A stretch of 16,088 nucleotides of DNA, from positions 1 through 16,088 of the forward strand of contig CAYLIC010000047.1 of assembly GCA_964383815.1 (NCBI GenBank), in the 5' to 3' direction. The stretch is from UBA11524 sp964383815 (GTDB lineage Bacteria > Bacillota > Clostridia > Christensenellales > Aristaeellaceae). The notes under the pieces are model-generated. The model made no database searches. It was not told where the DNA came from and saw only the letters and a list, made by a program, of their open reading frames with translations. The translations under genes and the position numbers were made by a program. Positions 14,595-16,088 of this stretch are shown here, in pieces. Within the stretch, counting starts at the first letter, position 1. Each line of letters opens with the position of its first letter.

Positions 14595-15998
14595 ATGAAA
14601 AAAACCTATTGCAACCCGCTGCGGGTGGTGGACTATCCCCGGGGCACCAGCCTGAATAGCGATTGTGATGCGGAAGATCACCGTTCCCTGGCCGATCCAA
14701 CGGTCATCCTTTACAAGGACCGATACTACATGTATCCGTCCTACGGCATGGCGTGGGTGTCGGATGATATGTATAATTGGCAGCATGTGCCGGTTCAACC
14801 CGATAACATTGGCGATGCGCCTACGGTGGCGGAATTTCACGATACGTTCTACCTGACGGCAAACCAGTCGGACTTGTACCGGTCTGCATCGCCCTTGGGG
14901 CCGTTTGAATCTATGGGGCCGTTCCGCACGCCGGATGGTCAGCCGTTACGCGTCAATGACCCGATGATCTTTGTTGATGGGGAGCGGGTGTACCTTTACT
15001 GGGGCCTGGCTGACCCGGGCATTTTTGGTGCGGAGCTGTGTCCGGATGATTTGTCCCAGCTGATTACGGAGCCGAAAATCCTTATCGCGTATGACCCGGA
15101 CCATGAGTGGGAACGTTTTGGCGAGTGGAACCAGGAGCTTGGCCGCAGCAGCATTGAAGGCAGCTGGATGTTTAGGCACAATGGCCGGTATTACCTGACT
15201 TATGTGGGCCCGGGCACTTGCTATGCAACGTACAGCATGGGTGCCTATGTGTCTGACCAAGGGCCGCTGGAAGGCTTTGTTTACCAGAAGCGGAACCCCA
15301 TTTTGCACAACACGCACGGCATGATGAAGGGCCCGGGACATGGCTGCATCATCGAGGCGAAGGATGGCACGCTGTGGGCGTTTTACACAACCATCCTGTG
15401 TTTTATGAATCGCTTCGAAAGGCGCATTGGCGTAGACCCTGCTGGCATTGATGAAAATGGCGAGATTTATGTTTGCGGGTCAACGGATACACCCCAGTGG
15501 ATGCCTGGTGTTTGCGAGCATCCGGAACTGGACAATGATGCAGGGTTAAAGCCCTTAACGTTTAACAACCCCACCACGGCAACGAGCCACGCGCCGGGAC
15601 GTGAACCGATTTATGCCACGGATGACACCTTGCTTGACTGGTGGCAGCCTGCGGCAGATGACCCTGATAAGGCGCTGAACGTTGAGCTGCGCGGTGGCTA
15701 CAATGTTAGCGCTGTTCGCGTGCTTTTCAGGGACGTTGGCCTGAAATATGATGCAGGCCGCCTGCCTGGTCCCTTCCGCTATCTGGTGGAGTGCCAGAAT
15801 AAGCCGGAAGATCCCTGGGTAACTGTGGTGGACCGCAGCAACAATCAGCAGGATCTGTGCTGCGACTATGAGCAGTTTGACCCTCAGCCGGCCCAGCGGG
15901 TGTGTTTGCGCTTGCTGAATAGCCCTGAAGGAATTGAACCTGGGGTCATAAACTTTACGGCGTTTGGTACTTACCTATATCGCACTGAAGGTGTATAA
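14595..15998 (+). CDS. GH43-like glycosidase with C-terminal beta-sandwich
   Basis: A 467-residue protein with a five-bladed propeller of the GH43/clan GH-F type. The three acidic residues are visible: D34 in SLADPTVILY (base), D122 in RVNDPMIFVDG (pKa modulator) and E188 in SSIEGSWMFRHNGRYYLTY (acid). H249 in KGPGHG matches the metal-near His. From about residue 345 a second domain resembles an F5/8-type sandwich (GGYNVSAVRVLFRD; VINFTAFGTY). GH43 enzymes mostly release arabinofuranose, xylose or galactose. There is no signal peptide. ATG 14595 is preceded by AGGTGA at 5 nt; GTG 14586, overlapping the previous stop, is the alternative. It is the last gene of the locus and is followed by hairpins. 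Confidence 0.85.
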   Translation: MKKTYCNPLRVVDYPRGTSLNSDCDAEDHRSLADPTVILYKDRYYMYPSYGMAWVSDDMYNWQHVPVQPDNIGDAPTVAEFHDTFYLTANQSDLYRSASPLGPFESMGPFRTPDGQPLRVNDPMIFVDGERVYLYWGLADPGIFGAELCPDDLSQLITEPKILIAYDPDHEWERFGEWNQELGRSSIEGSWMFRHNGRYYLTYVGPGTCYATYSMGAYVSDQGPLEGFVYQKRNPILHNTHGMMKGPGHGCIIEAKDGTLWAFYTTILCFMNRFERRIGVDPAGIDENGEIYVCGSTDTPQWMPGVCEHPELDNDAGLKPLTFNNPTTATSHAPGREPIYATDDTLLDWWQPAADDPDKALNVELRGGYNVSAVRVLFRDVGLKYDAGRLPGPFRYLVECQNKPEDPWVTVVDRSNNQQDLCCDYEQFDPQPAQRVCLRLLNSPEGIEPGVINFTAFGTYLYRTEGV

Positions 15999-16002
15999 TG
16001 GA

Positions 16003-16037
16003 AAACTCCTTCGCATGAGATGCATGCGAAGGAGTTT
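16003..16037. terminator. Perfect 15-bp hairpin after the last gene
   Basis: AAACTCCTTCGCATG (16003-16017) pairs with its exact complement at 16023-16037 over a 5-nt loop. It begins 4 nt after the stop codon of the GH43-like gene. The arms end in AAA and TTT, so it can work on both strands, although the U-run past the stem is short. Confidence 0.75.
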
Positions 16038-16042
16038 GCGTG

Positions 16043-16071
16043 TCGAAAAAGTGGCAGAGCCACTTTTTCGA
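16043..16071. terminator. Second terminator-like palindrome with A5/T5 flanks
   Basis: A 29-bp perfect palindrome with a 3-nt loop: TCGAAAAAGTGGC (16043-16055) and its complement at 16059-16071. The core GTGGC/GCCAC stem is flanked by A5 and T5, the classic form of a terminator working in both directions, so a convergent gene may lie just beyond the right edge. Lower likelihood: part of an interspersed repeat. Confidence 0.7.
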
Positions 16072-16088
16072 GGAATTGCGCTCCGTCA

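Noticed and set aside
1..16088. CRISPR arrays, tRNA or rRNA genes, insertion sequences or prophage parts
   Set aside because: No regularly spaced repeats, no RNA gene signatures and no transposase- or phage-like products were seen on either strand.

Overview
The window reads as chromosomal DNA of a moderately GC-rich, gut-type Clostridia-like Firmicute. This is inferred from strong AGGAGG-type ribosome binding sites, sigma-A-like promoters, Gram-positive-style sugar ABC transporter proteins and the absence of a cluster-encoded transport ATPase. It was judged by eye, with no database search.

Left part (1-3105). A minus-strand pair encodes a GH29 alpha-L-fucosidase and a flavodoxin-fold protein, almost back to back. 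Read from a divergent promoter region (about 1850-1926), two small plus-strand genes encode proteins with one N-terminal membrane segment followed by a long coiled coil. This pair ends at a good rho-independent terminator (3068-3105).

Right part (3143-15998). A co-oriented carbohydrate-use locus encodes a Gfo/Idh/MocA-type protein, an ArsR-type winged-helix regulator with a large unassigned C-terminal domain, a sugar-binding protein, two MalF/MalG-type permeases, a GH2 enzyme, a 665-residue protein of no family I can name, a GH105-like enzyme with an extra N-terminal beta-rich region, and a GH43-like enzyme with a C-terminal beta-sandwich. Spacing is very tight from the first permease onward. 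The transporter part has its own promoter (5283-5311), flanked by two copies of a 23-bp palindrome (5195-5217 and 5379-5401) that look like operators. The locus closes with two perfect hairpins (16003-16037 and 16043-16071).

Working model (inference). None of the four enzyme-like proteins has a signal peptide, so an imported oligosaccharide is probably dismantled in the cytoplasm. A GH105-like enzyme implies a substrate carrying an unsaturated uronic acid, as left by an outside polysaccharide lyase. GH2 and GH43 would trim neutral or uronic side sugars, and the 665-residue protein may be an undescribed toroid-type lyase or hydrolase. The ArsR-type protein probably senses a sugar from the pathway and acts at the paired palindromes. 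Candidate substrates are pectic rhamnogalacturonan side chains, plant gums or another acidic glycan; the sequence does not decide between them.
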